This document shows, piece after piece, positions 33,273 through 41,731 of a DNA stretch of 45,867 nucleotides. Position 1 is the first letter of the stretch, and each line of letters opens with the position of its first letter. A program made the position numbers and the translations under genes. This DNA comes from Desertibaculum subflavum (GTDB lineage Bacteria; Pseudomonadota; Alphaproteobacteria; Ferrovibrionales; Ferrovibrionaceae), in NCBI GenBank assembly GCA_003576705.1, contig QOZS01000044.1, positions 1-45,867 on the forward strand, given 5' to 3'. The notes beneath the pieces were generated by a model, which did no database searches, was not told the origin of the DNA, and saw only the letters and a list, made by a program, of their open reading frames with translations.

Positions 33273-33985
33273 TGGCGAAGCTTCTCGACGTGAAGGGTCT
33301 GCGTGCCGGCTATGGCCAGACCGAAGTCCTGCACGGTCTGACATTCGAACTGGAGCAGGGCGGCATCACCACCATCCTTGGCGCCAACGGTGCCGGCAAG
33401 ACCACCACCTTGCGGGCGATCTGCGGCATGGTTCGCGTGGCCGGCGACATCGTCTTCGCCGGACAGGCGATCGCCGGCAAGGCGACCGAGGATATCGTCC
33501 GCTTGGGCGTCGCCCACGTGCCGGACGGCCGCGGCACCTTCGTGCAGCTCACCACGGAGGAAAACGTCAGGCTCGGCGCCTATGTCCGCTCCGACAAGGG
33601 CCAGGTCGCCGCCGATCTCGACCGCGTCTACCACTATTTCCCGCGGCTGAAGGAACGCCGCATGCAGCAGGCCGGCACGCTGTCGGGCGGCGAACAGCAG
33701 ATGCTGGCGATCAGCCGCGCGCTGATGCTGAGCCCGAAATTGCTGCTGCTCGACGAGCCGTCCTTCGGTCTCGCCCCGCTGATCGTGCAGGAGATCTACC
33801 GCATCCTGCGCGACATCAACACCAAAGAGAAGGTCAGCATGCTGCTGGTCGAGCAGAACGCCAACATCGCGCTCGGCATCGCCGATCACGCCTATCTGCT
33901 GGAGACCGGCAACATCGTGATGTCGGGCACCTCGGACGTGATCAAGAACGACGAGACGATCCGCAAATCCTATCTCGGCTATTGA
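33272..33985 (+). CDS. livF: Branched-chain amino-acid type ABC transporter ATP-binding protein (LivF)
   Basis: A 237-residue ABC ATPase, the second nucleotide-binding subunit. Walker A is 'GANGAGKTT', the signature is 'LSGGEQQMLAISRAL' and Walker B is 'LLLLDEPSFGLAP', followed by the LivF-typical 'LIVQEIYRILRDIN' and 'LLVEQNANIALGIAD'. ATG at 33272 shares one base with the livG stop. A TTG three bases earlier is a less likely start. It is followed after 14 bases by livH. Confidence 0.94.
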   Translation: MAKLLDVKGLRAGYGQTEVLHGLTFELEQGGITTILGANGAGKTTTLRAICGMVRVAGDIVFAGQAIAGKATEDIVRLGVAHVPDGRGTFVQLTTEENVRLGAYVRSDKGQVAADLDRVYHYFPRLKERRMQQAGTLSGGEQQMLAISRALMLSPKLLLLDEPSFGLAPLIVQEIYRILRDINTKEKVSMLLVEQNANIALGIADHAYLLETGNIVMSGTSDVIKNDETIRKSYLGY

Positions 33986-33999
33986 GGGCAGCGGCCGCC

Positions 34000-34875
34000 A
34001 TGGAAGCCTTCCTGCACCAGATCTTCTCCGGCCTCGCGGCGGGCGGCATCTATGCCTCGGTCGCGCTGGCGCTGGTGATGATCTACACCGCGACGCATCA
34101 CATCAATTTCGCCCAGGGCGAGATGGCGATGTTCGCCACCTTCATCGGCTGGGCGCTGATCGAGTGGGGCGGACTCAACTTCTGGGTCGCTTTCCTGCTC
34201 ACCATCGTGATCGCCTTTTGCGGCGGCTTTGCGATCGAACGCATCGTGCTGCGGCCGCTGCACGACAAGCCCGTGCTGTCGATCATCATCGCCTTCATCG
34301 GCCTTCTGGTGATCTTCAATGCCCTGGCCGGCTGGATCTTCGGCTTTACCATCAAGGCGTTTCCGTCGCCCTTCCCGACTTCCCCGCCCTTCGGCAACAG
34401 GTTCCTGAACTGGCACGAGATCGGCACGGTCGGCATCACCGTCGTGGTGCTGCTGCTGCTGTTCGCCTTCTTCCGCCTGACGCCGCTCGGCCTCGCCATG
34501 CGGGCCGCGGCCTTCAATCCCGAATCGGCACGGCTGGTCGGCATCCGGGTCGGGCTCATGCTGGCGCTGGGGTGGGGCCTGGCGGCCGCGATCGGTTCTG
34601 TGGCCGGCATGCTGGTCGCACACGTGGTCTATCTCGATCCCAACATGATGGCCGGCATCCTGCTCTACGGCTTCGCCTCCGCCTTGCTCGGCGGCATCGA
34701 CAATCCCGGCGGCGCGGTGGTCGGCGGCTTCATCGTCGGCGTGGCGGAGAACGTGCTCGGTGCCTACGTCATCGGCACCGAGCTCAAGCTCTCGGTGGCG
34801 CTGGTGCTGATCATCGGCGTGCTGCTGGTCAAGCCGGCAGGCCTGTTCGGCCGGCGCATCGTGACGCGCGTGTGA
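34000..34875 (+). CDS. livH: Branched-chain amino-acid type ABC transporter permease (LivH)
   Basis: A 291-residue inner-membrane permease with about eight TM helices. The N-terminal 'GLAAGGIYASVALALVMIY' followed by 'HHINFAQGEMAMFATFIGW' is the LivH hallmark, and the cytoplasmic coupling region is 'GLAMRAAAFNPESARLVGI'. ATG at 34000 is chosen because homology starts there; a TTG at 33982 overlapping the livF stop is the alternative. It forms a heterodimer with LivM. Confidence 0.93.
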   Translation: MEAFLHQIFSGLAAGGIYASVALALVMIYTATHHINFAQGEMAMFATFIGWALIEWGGLNFWVAFLLTIVIAFCGGFAIERIVLRPLHDKPVLSIIIAFIGLLVIFNALAGWIFGFTIKAFPSPFPTSPPFGNRFLNWHEIGTVGITVVVLLLLFAFFRLTPLGLAMRAAAFNPESARLVGIRVGLMLALGWGLAAAIGSVAGMLVAHVVYLDPNMMAGILLYGFASALLGGIDNPGGAVVGGFIVGVAENVLGAYVIGTELKLSVALVLIIGVLLVKPAGLFGRRIVTRV

Positions 34876-34885
34876 GGGGCGACCC

Positions 34886-35926
34886 ATGACGACAAGCGAA
34901 GCCACCGCTCCCGCCGCGCCGGTCGCCAAGAAAGGCCCGAACGCGATCGGCATCACCATCTTCGTGCTGCTCCTGTTCGCGCTGCCGCTGCTGCTGCCGG
35001 TGGTGCTGCCGCTGCTCGGCGGTATCATCACGCTGAAGCCGAACTTCATGATCTTCCAGCTGACGCTGGTGATCATCTATGCGATTGCCATCCTCGGCCT
35101 CAACATCGTGACCGGCTACAACGGCCAGTTCTCGCTCGGTCACGGTGCGTTCTACGCCATCGGCGCCTACACGGCGGCGATCCTGATGGACAAGCTCGAC
35201 TGCCCATACTGGCTCACCATCCCGATCTCCGGTGTCGTGTGCCTCGTCGTCGGCTTCCTGTTCGGACTGCCGGCGTTGCGCCTGCAGGGCCATTACCTGG
35301 CGCTCGCCACTTTCGCGCTGGCGCTCGCGGTGCCGCAGCTGCTCAAGTACAACCACATCGAATGGCTGACCGGTGGCGTGCAGGGCATCGTCATCATCAA
35401 GCCGGACCCGCCGTTCGGCATCAAGGCGATCAATGCCGACCAGTGGCTCTACTATCTCGCGCTGGTGGTCGCCTGCATAATGTTCTGGCTGGCGATCAAC
35501 CTCATCCGCGGCCGGCTCGGCCGGGCGATGATCGCCATCCGCGACCATCCCATCGCCGCCGAGGTGATGGGCATCAACCTCACCGTGGTGAAGTCGATGG
35601 CCTTCGGGATCTCGGCCGCCTATACCGGCGTCGCCGGTGCGCTCGGCGCCATCGCCATCGCGTTCGTGGCGCCGGACAGCTTCACCATCTTCCTGTCGAT
35701 CTCCTTCCTGGTCGGCCTTGTCATCGGCGGCCTGGCTTCGATCTCCGGTGCGATCTACGGCGGCATCTTCATCCAGTTCATACCGAACGTCGCCGACGCG
35801 ATTTCGAAGGCGGCGCCGTGGGCGATCTATGGCCTGTTCCTGATCGCCGCGGTCTATGTGATGCCCACGGGGGCTGCCGGCTTGATCAAGCAGTGGCAGG
35901 CCAAGCGGCGGGCCGCAAAGCAATAG
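34886..35926 (+). CDS. livM: Branched-chain amino-acid type ABC transporter permease (LivM)
   Basis: A 346-residue permease, partner of LivH. After a 20-residue Ala-rich cytoplasmic tail there are about nine TM helices, including 'YAIAILGLNIVTGYNGQFSL' followed by 'GHGAFYAIGAYTAAIL', the LivM signature. The coupling loop contains 'GRAMIAIRDHPIAAEVMGIN'. The ATG is 10 bases after the livH stop. A stem-loop follows before the first binding-protein gene, which may allow different expression of permease and binding proteins. Confidence 0.93.
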   Translation: MTTSEATAPAAPVAKKGPNAIGITIFVLLLFALPLLLPVVLPLLGGIITLKPNFMIFQLTLVIIYAIAILGLNIVTGYNGQFSLGHGAFYAIGAYTAAILMDKLDCPYWLTIPISGVVCLVVGFLFGLPALRLQGHYLALATFALALAVPQLLKYNHIEWLTGGVQGIVIIKPDPPFGIKAINADQWLYYLALVVACIMFWLAINLIRGRLGRAMIAIRDHPIAAEVMGINLTVVKSMAFGISAAYTGVAGALGAIAIAFVAPDSFTIFLSISFLVGLVIGGLASISGAIYGGIFIQFIPNVADAISKAAPWAIYGLFLIAAVYVMPTGAAGLIKQWQAKRRAAKQ

Positions 35927-35942
35927 GTCACAAGTGTGGAAT

Positions 35943-35979
35943 TCCGTCGGCGGCGCGACGCCGGTTCGTCGCCGACGGA
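35943..35979 (+). promoter_or_regulatory. Stem-loop between livM and first binding-protein gene
   Basis: TCCGTCGGCG (35943-35952) pairs perfectly with CGCCGACGGA (35970-35979). No T run follows, so it is not a typical terminator. The position between permease and binding-protein genes suits an mRNA processing or 3'-stabilising hairpin that would raise the level of binding-protein message relative to the membrane subunits. Confidence 0.45.
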
Positions 35980-36025
35980 GTAATTGGCTTGGTCAATGCC
36001 GGCGGCTTTAACGGGAGTACGCAGC

Positions 36026-37237
36026 ATGAAGGGCGTGAAGTACCTGTCATCCGCGGTGGCACTCGCTGCCGCGGCGCTAGTGATTGCGCCGGCCTGGGCG
36101 CAGAAGAAATACGATACGGGCGCGACCGACACCGAGATCGTGTTCGGCCATACCGGCCCCTATTCGGGCCCGGCATCGGCCTATGGCACGATCGGCAAGG
36201 CAATCCAGGCCTATGTCAACAAGATCAACGACGAGGGCGGCGTCAACGGGCGCAAGCTCAAGATGATCTCCTACGACGACGGTTACAGCCCGCCGAAGAT
36301 CGTCGAGCAGGTGCGCCGCCTGGTGGAGCAGGACGAGGTGCTGTTCCTGTTCAACACCCTCGGCACGCCGACCAACACCGCGATCCATAAATACGTCAAC
36401 GCCAAGAAGGTGCCGCATCTCTTCGTCGCCACCGGCGCGACCAAGTGGGGCGATCCGAAGCGCTTCCCGTGGACGATGGGCTGGCAGCCGAACTATCAGA
36501 CCGAAGGCAAGATCTACGCGGCCTACATCCTGGAGAACAAGCCGAACGCCAAGATCGGCATCCTCTACCAGAACGACGACTACGGTAAGGACTACCTCAA
36601 AGGCTTCAAGGACGGGCTCGGCAGCGCCGGGCAGAAGCTGATCGTCAAGGAGCTCTCCTACGAAGTTACCGACCCGACGATCGACAGCCAGATCATCGAG
36701 CTCAAGGGTTCGGGCGCCGATACCTTCTTCAACATCACGACGCCGAAATTCGCCGCGCAGGCGATCCGCAAGGCCGGCGATATCGAGTGGAAGCCGCTGC
36801 ACTTCCTCAACAACGTGTCGGCCTCGGTCGGCTCGGTGCTGACGCCGGCGGGGCTGGACAAGTCGGTTGGCATCATCACGGCGATCTACGCCAAGGACCC
36901 GACCGATCCGCAATGGGCCAACGATCAGGCCTACAAGGACTGGTCCGCCTGGATGGACAAGTACTATCCCGACGGCGACAAAAAGGACACGTTCAACGTC
37001 TTCGGCTACAACGTTTCCTACACGCTGGTCGCAATGCTGAAGCAGGCGGGAGACAATCTGACCCGCGAGAACATCATGAAGCAGGCGGCCAGCCTGAAGA
37101 ACCTGAACGTGCCGATGCTGCTGCCCGGCATCAACGTCAATACCAGCCCGACCGACTTCTACCCGATCGAGCAGGAGCAGCTCGCCAAGTTCAACGGCAA
37201 GGTGTTCGAGCTGTTCGGCAAGGTGTATGGAGAGTGA
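36026..37237 (+). CDS. ABC transporter substrate-binding protein, copy 1 (Leu/Ile/Val-binding family)
   Basis: A 403-residue periplasmic binding protein of the type I, LivK-like fold (Peripla_BP_6). The N-terminus is a signal peptide: 'MKGVKY', a hydrophobic Ala-rich core, and probable cleavage after 'APAWA'. The mature protein starts 'QKKYDTGATDTEIVFGHTGP' and has 'YSGPASAYGTIGKAI', the ligand-pocket region found in the family. ATG at 36026 is preferred because GGGAG precedes it and the signal peptide begins there. It is a close paralogue of the next gene and is followed by a strong terminator. The ligand is probably an amino acid or related small molecule, not determined. Confidence 0.93.
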   Translation: MKGVKYLSSAVALAAAALVIAPAWAQKKYDTGATDTEIVFGHTGPYSGPASAYGTIGKAIQAYVNKINDEGGVNGRKLKMISYDDGYSPPKIVEQVRRLVEQDEVLFLFNTLGTPTNTAIHKYVNAKKVPHLFVATGATKWGDPKRFPWTMGWQPNYQTEGKIYAAYILENKPNAKIGILYQNDDYGKDYLKGFKDGLGSAGQKLIVKELSYEVTDPTIDSQIIELKGSGADTFFNITTPKFAAQAIRKAGDIEWKPLHFLNNVSASVGSVLTPAGLDKSVGIITAIYAKDPTDPQWANDQAYKDWSAWMDKYYPDGDKKDTFNVFGYNVSYTLVAMLKQAGDNLTRENIMKQAASLKNLNVPMLLPGINVNTSPTDFYPIEQEQLAKFNGKVFELFGKVYGE

Positions 37238-37283
37238 TCGTCTGATAAATAAAATAATGATCAATCGATAAAGAAAAGAAATT

Positions 37284-37317
37284 GGCCGTCAGCGACATCG
37301 CTGACGGCCTTTTTGTT
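37284..37317 (+). terminator. Strong Rho-independent terminator between the two binding-protein genes
   Basis: GGCCGTCAGCGA (37284-37295) pairs with TCGCTGACGGCC (37298-37309), directly followed by TTTTTGTTT. The 12-base perfect stem and T run make it the clearest intrinsic terminator in the window. It implies that copy 2 is transcribed from its own promoter in the next 110 bases or only by read-through. Confidence 0.92.
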
Positions 37318-37426
37318 TGACCCGAATCGACACTTGTCGTTCGATCACTTCCCAGCGACATGCGGACGCATGTCGTCACATAAGGACGCCGATGGCGTCC
37401 CCTCAATCAGGGAAGGGAAGCGCAAA

Positions 37427-38650
37427 ATGCAGCTCGGTTCACGTTTCGGCGTCGCGGCTGTCGCCGCCGCCGCGCTGGCGCTGGCGGCGCCAGCGTTGGC
37501 GCAGAAGAAGTACGATACCGGCGCCTCCGACAAGGAGATCGTGTTCGGCCACACCAATCCCTATTCGGGTCCGGCTTCGGCCTACGGCACGATCGGCCGC
37601 GCGCTCGAGGCGTATTTCAAGAAGGTCAATGAGGAGCAGGGCGGCGTGAACGGCCGCAAGCTCCGCATGATCACCTATGACGACGGCTACAGCCCGCCGA
37701 AGACGGTGGAGATGGTGCGCCGGCTGATCGAGCAGGACGAGGTGCTGTTCCTGTTCAACACGCTCGGCACGCCGCCGAACTCTGCGATTCACAAGTACAT
37801 GAACGCCAAGAAGGTGCCGCAGCTCTTCGTCGCCACCGGGGCGACCAAATGGAACGACCCCAAGGGTCACCCGTGGACAATGGGCTGGCAGCCGAACTAT
37901 CAGATCGAAGGCCAGATCTACGCCAAGTACACGCTGAAGGAGAAGCCGAACGCCAAGATCGGCATCCTCTACCAGAACGACGACTACGGTAAGGACTACC
38001 TCAAGGGCTTCAAGGACGGCCTCGGCGCGGCAGGCCAGAAACTGATCGTCAAGGAGCTCTCCTACGAGGTGACCGACCCTACAGTCGATTCGCAGATCAT
38101 CGAGCTCAAGGGTGCCGGGGCCGATGTGTTCTTCAACATCACCACGCCCAAGTTTGCCGCGCAGGCGATCCGCAAGGCCTACGACATCGGCTGGAAGCCG
38201 CTGCACTTCCTGAACAACGTGTCGGCCTCCGTCGGCTCGGTGCTCGTCCCGGCGGGCCTCGAGAAATCCGTCGACATCATCTCGACGCAGTACTTCAAGG
38301 ACCCGACCGATCCACAATGGGCCAACGATCCGGCCTACAAGGCGTGGTCGGATTGGATGGACAAGTACTATCCGAATGGCGACAAGAAGGACGCGTCCAA
38401 CGTCTACGGCTACAACGTCGCCATGGGTCTGATCCAGGTGCTGAAGCAGTGCGGCGACGAGCTGACGCGCGAGAACATCATGAAGCAGGCGGCCAGCTTG
38501 AAGAATTTTGACCTGCCGATGCTTCTGCCGGGCATCAAGGTGAATACCTCGCCCACCGATTTCGCGCCGATCGATCAGGAACAGCTGATCAAGTTCGACG
38601 GCAAGATGTGGGTACGGTTCGGCGAGGTGCTGGGCGGCAGCGGCAGCTGA
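37427..38650 (+). CDS. ABC transporter substrate-binding protein, copy 2 (Leu/Ile/Val-binding family)
   Basis: A 407-residue periplasmic binding protein, close paralogue of copy 1. Its signal peptide ends 'AAPALA' before 'QKKYDTGASDKEIVFGHTNP'. GGGAAGGGAAG precedes the ATG at 37427. Differences from copy 1 are spread over the protein, including the segment 'GRALEAYFKKVNEEQGGVNG', while a 62-base block (37943-38004) is identical to copy 1 at the DNA level, including silent positions. The two may bind overlapping ligands and share the LivGFHM channel. The upstream terminator means expression can be set separately. A terminator follows the gene. Confidence 0.93.
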   Translation: MQLGSRFGVAAVAAAALALAAPALAQKKYDTGASDKEIVFGHTNPYSGPASAYGTIGRALEAYFKKVNEEQGGVNGRKLRMITYDDGYSPPKTVEMVRRLIEQDEVLFLFNTLGTPPNSAIHKYMNAKKVPQLFVATGATKWNDPKGHPWTMGWQPNYQIEGQIYAKYTLKEKPNAKIGILYQNDDYGKDYLKGFKDGLGAAGQKLIVKELSYEVTDPTVDSQIIELKGAGADVFFNITTPKFAAQAIRKAYDIGWKPLHFLNNVSASVGSVLVPAGLEKSVDIISTQYFKDPTDPQWANDPAYKAWSDWMDKYYPNGDKKDASNVYGYNVAMGLIQVLKQCGDELTRENIMKQAASLKNFDLPMLLPGIKVNTSPTDFAPIDQEQLIKFDGKMWVRFGEVLGGSGS

Positions 38651-38670
38651 TCCAGCGCTCTGCATTCGTG

Positions 38671-38702
38671 GGGCCGCCGGGTGACCGGCGGCCCTTTCTT
38701 TT
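38671..38702. terminator. Terminator between convergent genes
   Basis: GGGCCGCCGG (38671-38680) pairs perfectly with CCGGCGGCCC (38685-38694) around a GTGA loop, followed by TTTCTTTT on the plus strand. It ends right at the stop codon of the convergent oxidoreductase gene. On the minus strand there is no T run, so it mainly serves the binding-protein transcript. Confidence 0.85.
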
Positions 38703-39701
38703 CTACTCGACGCGCACCATCGCCTTGCCGGTATTGCCGCCCGCGAGCACGCGCACCAGCATGGCCGGCGCGCTCGCCAGGCCTTCGCCGATATCCTCGC
38801 GATAGGTCAGTCGGCCCTCGGCGATCATGCGGGCGAGGTCCGCTTCCGCCTCGTCGTAGCGGCTCTCGTAGTCGAGCACGATGAAGCCTTCCATGCGCAA
38901 CCGCTTCACCACCAGCAGGCCCGGCACGCCGCGCGGGCCCGGCGCCGGCGTCGCGGTGTCGTATTGCGAGACGTTGCCGCAACAGACGATGCGGCCGAAA
39001 TTCGCCATGCGGAACAGCACTGCTTCCAGCATCTCGCCGCCGACATTGTCGAAATAGACGTCGACGGATTTGATGCCCAACCGCTTGAGGCCTTCGCCCA
39101 CGCTTTCGGCCTTGTAGTCGATCGCGGCGTCGAAGCCGAGATCCTGGACCACGTGCCGGCATTTCGCCGCGCCGCCGGCGATGCCGATCACCTTCGCGCC
39201 CATGCCCTTGGCGATCTGGCCGGCGATGGAGCCGACGGCGCCGGCGGCGGCGGAGACCAGCACCGTCTCGCCATTGCGCGGCCGGCCGATCTCCGCCATG
39301 CCGAACCAGGCCGTCTTGCCGGTAATGCCGAGCACGGAGAGCAGCGCCGTGGGCGGATCGAACATCCGTCGCTTGCGCAGGTTCCTCGCAGCCGTCACCG
39401 CGAAGCGCCGCCAGCCAGTGGCGCCCTCCACGATGTCGCCGGCCCGGAAGGAAGGATCGTTCGACCGCACCACCTGGCCCAGCGCGAAGCCTGCCATCAC
39501 ATCGCCCGGCTTGACCGGCGCCACATAGGTCGGCACCGGACTCATCCACGCGCGATTGGCCGGGTCGATGGAGAGATAGAGCGTGCGCAGCAGCACTTCG
39601 CCGGGGCCCGGCTCCGGCACCGCCGCCGCGCGCGCCTCGAAATGGTCCGGTGACAGCCGCCCATCCGGCCGCCGCGCCAGGATGATCTCAAGATTTTCCA
39701 T
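38703..39701 (-). CDS. NADP-dependent oxidoreductase, zinc-independent MDR family (CurA/leukotriene B4 dehydrogenase-like)
   Basis: A 332-residue medium-chain reductase of the zinc-free branch related to curcumin reductase and prostaglandin/alkenal reductases, which reduce conjugated C=C bonds with NADPH. Features are the N-terminal 'EPGPGEVLLRTLYLSIDP', the nucleotide-binding loop 'AAAGAVGSIAGQIAKGMGAK', 'DAAIDYKAE' and the family pattern 'KSVDVYFDNVGGEMLEAVL'. No catalytic-zinc Cys/His pattern is seen. The start ATG at 39701 follows a GGGGAGG. Physiological substrate unknown. Confidence 0.93.
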   Translation of the reverse strand: MENLEIILARRPDGRLSPDHFEARAAAVPEPGPGEVLLRTLYLSIDPANRAWMSPVPTYVAPVKPGDVMAGFALGQVVRSNDPSFRAGDIVEGATGWRRFAVTAARNLRKRRMFDPPTALLSVLGITGKTAWFGMAEIGRPRNGETVLVSAAAGAVGSIAGQIAKGMGAKVIGIAGGAAKCRHVVQDLGFDAAIDYKAESVGEGLKRLGIKSVDVYFDNVGGEMLEAVLFRMANFGRIVCCGNVSQYDTATPAPGPRGVPGLLVVKRLRMEGFIVLDYESRYDEAEADLARMIAEGRLTYREDIGEGLASAPAMLVRVLAGGNTGKAMVRVE

Positions 39702-39730
39702 CTTCCCTCCCCGTTGACTTCACCACCAAC

Positions 39731-39817
39731 GCCGCCAAGAGAGCGAAGGAGCGCAATGAAGGTCGATGGGCGCAAAGCGCTGAAACTGCCTTCGCGTCCC
39801 TTCGCGCTCTTGGCGGC
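39731..39817. repeat. REP-like long inverted repeat
   Basis: Two 19-base arms, GCCGCCAAGAGAGCGAAGG (39731-39749) and its complement with one mismatch (39799-39817), are separated by 49 bases. Weaker complementarity continues outward on both sides, and motifs of the 'CTTCGCG..CTTGGCGGC' type recur within it. The element fills the gap between the oxidoreductase start and the ubiK stop. It looks like a dispersed intergenic palindrome rather than a promoter or terminator, but only one copy is visible here. Confidence 0.55.
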
Positions 39818-39825
39818 CTTCGCGG

Positions 39826-40080
39826 TTAATCCCGTGGCCCGAGACGGGCCTCCAGGGCAGCCAGTCGTTCAGAGAGGCGCTCGTTTTCCTCGCGCGCCTT
39901 CTCGGCCATGGCCTTCACCACTTCGAATTCGTCGCGCGTCACCAGATCCATATCGGCCAGCATCTTTTCCAGTCGGGCGCGGAAGGCGGCCTCCACTTCG
40001 TGGCGGGCGCCCTGCATGGCGCCGACGGCCGAAGCGGCCATGCGGGCCAGATCGTCGAGAATGCGGTTCTGCGTCTGCAT
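39826..40080 (-). CDS. ubiK: Ubiquinone biosynthesis accessory factor UbiK (BMFP domain)
   Basis: An 84-residue protein beginning 'MQTQNRILDDLARMAASAVG' with the family pattern 'VTRDEFEVVKAMAEKAREEN', then a C-terminal leucine-heptad coiled coil ('LSERLAALEARL'). This is the UbiK/YqiC architecture, an amphipathic N-terminus plus a trimerising coiled coil, which helps aerobic ubiquinone synthesis in the soluble Ubi complex. The start at 40080 is the family start; the frame stays open upstream into the acyl-CoA dehydrogenase gene but that part is an overlap artefact. It begins 10 bases after the upstream gene's stop and should be co-transcribed with it. Confidence 0.9.
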   Translation of the reverse strand: MQTQNRILDDLARMAASAVGAMQGARHEVEAAFRARLEKMLADMDLVTRDEFEVVKAMAEKAREENERLSERLAALEARLGPRD

Positions 40081-40090
40081 CGTCGTCCCT

Positions 40091-41731
40091 CTACATAGGC
40101 AGCGGCGCGGCGCGCTCGACCAGGGCGCCCAGGTCGATGCCGCGCGGCAGCACGCCGTAGTGACCGGGCGCATCGCGCTCGATACGGCTCTGGATGAAGG
40201 CATCGGCGACGGCGCTCGGCGCATGGCGTACCAGAAGCGAGGCCTGGAACACCAGCATCAGCCGCTCCACCGTGCGGCGCGCCCGCGTCTCCGCCTCGGT
40301 CGGATCCTCGAGCTCGGCCTGCAGCGCCGACATTGCCTGGTCGAGACGCCGGTCCGCGCCGCGCGCCTGCTTCAGTTCCGCCGCTAGCACGGCGCGCGTC
40401 TCCGGCGAGCGCTCCAGCGCACGCAGCACGTCGAGGCACATGACGTTGCCGGAGCCTTCCCAGATCGAGTTGACCGGCATCTCGCGGTACAGCCGGCCCA
40501 TGATGCCTTCCTCGACATAGCCATTGCCGCCCAGCACTTCCATCGCCTCGGCGGCGAGCCCGGGCCCGCGCTTGCAGATCCAGTATTTCGCCGCCGGCGT
40601 CATCAGGCGGCGGAACAGGGTCTCGCCCTCTTCCGCCTGCGCATCGAAGGCGCGCGCCAGGCGAAGCATGCAGGCCGTCGCCGCCTCGACCTCCAGCGCG
40701 ATATCGGCGAGGACGTTCCGCATCAGCGGCTGGTCGACGAGCTTCCTCTGGAACACCGTGCGGTGCGCCGTGTGATGCAGCGCATGGGCGAGGCATGCCC
40801 GCATGATGCCGGTGGTGCCGAGCCCGCAATCGAGCCGCGTATAGGTGCCCATTTCCAGAATGGTGGGTACACCGCGGCCTTCCTCGCCGAGCAGCCAGCC
40901 GGTGGCGGCGTGGAACTCGACTTCGCTCGACGCATTCGACTTGTTGCCGACCTTGTCCTTCAGGCGCTGGATGCGGATTGCGTTCAGCGAACCGTCGGGC
41001 AGAAAGCGCGGCAGGAAGAAGCAGGAGAGCCCGCCGGGTGCCTGCGCCAGGACCAGGAAGCCGTCGCACATCGGGGCCGAGAAGAACCATTTGTGGCCGG
41101 TGACGGCGTAGGCGCCATCGCCCGCCGGTTCGGCCTGGGTCGTATTGGTGCGCACATCCGACCCACCCTGCTTCTCGGTCATGCCCATGCCGACCAGCGC
41201 GCCCGTCTTCTCCGCAATCGGGCGGAAGCGCGCGTCGTAGTTTGGCTTCAGGACGCGTTCGAGGAAGGGGCCGGCGACGCCGGGAAACCGGCGCAGCGCC
41301 GGGACGGAACCGAAGGTCATGGTGAGCGGGCAGAGCGCACCCTGCTCGACCTCGGCGAACAGCATGAAGGCGGCCGCACGCGCCACATGCGCGCCGGGCC
41401 GTGGATCGGCCCAGGGCCCGCTATGCAGCCCCTGGCCGCAGCCGATCGCCATCAGCCGGTGCCAGGCCGGATGGAACTCCACCTCGTCGCGCCGGCGGCC
41501 CTTCAGGTCGAAGGTCTTGAGGGTCGGCGTGTGCCGGTTGGCGAGATAGCCTAGCTCCATTGTCTCGGGCTTGCCGAGCAGCTCGCCGAAGGCGGTGAGC
41601 GACCGGTCGGCCCATTTAGCCCCTTCGCGCCGCACGCCTTCGCGCAGGGCCATATTGCCGGCATAGAGGTTGTAGGCCTCGAGCGGCGGCGACTGATTCA
41701 GGACCTCATGGGTCTCGAAAGGGGCGAGCAT
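40091..41731 (-). CDS. aidB: Acyl-CoA dehydrogenase family protein, AidB type
   Basis: A 546-residue flavoprotein of the AidB branch of acyl-CoA dehydrogenases. The family start 'NQSPPLEAYNLYAGN' and the pattern 'WEGSGNVMCLDVLRAL' are both AidB hallmarks, together with 'GMTEKQGGSDVRTN' and 'LGGNGYVEEG'. E. coli AidB is induced by alkylating agents and binds DNA and FAD; many homologues act or are annotated simply as isovaleryl-CoA dehydrogenase-like. The start at 41731 follows GGGAGG; an in-frame ATG at 41815 would add 28 residues unlike the family. It is followed by ubiK after 10 bases. Whether it protects DNA or oxidises an acyl-CoA is not decidable here. Confidence 0.9.
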   Translation of the reverse strand: MLAPFETHEVLNQSPPLEAYNLYAGNMALREGVRREGAKWADRSLTAFGELLGKPETMELGYLANRHTPTLKTFDLKGRRRDEVEFHPAWHRLMAIGCGQGLHSGPWADPRPGAHVARAAAFMLFAEVEQGALCPLTMTFGSVPALRRFPGVAGPFLERVLKPNYDARFRPIAEKTGALVGMGMTEKQGGSDVRTNTTQAEPAGDGAYAVTGHKWFFSAPMCDGFLVLAQAPGGLSCFFLPRFLPDGSLNAIRIQRLKDKVGNKSNASSEVEFHAATGWLLGEEGRGVPTILEMGTYTRLDCGLGTTGIMRACLAHALHHTAHRTVFQRKLVDQPLMRNVLADIALEVEAATACMLRLARAFDAQAEEGETLFRRLMTPAAKYWICKRGPGLAAEAMEVLGGNGYVEEGIMGRLYREMPVNSIWEGSGNVMCLDVLRALERSPETRAVLAAELKQARGADRRLDQAMSALQAELEDPTEAETRARRTVERLMLVFQASLLVRHAPSAVADAFIQSRIERDAPGHYGVLPRGIDLGALVERAAPLPM

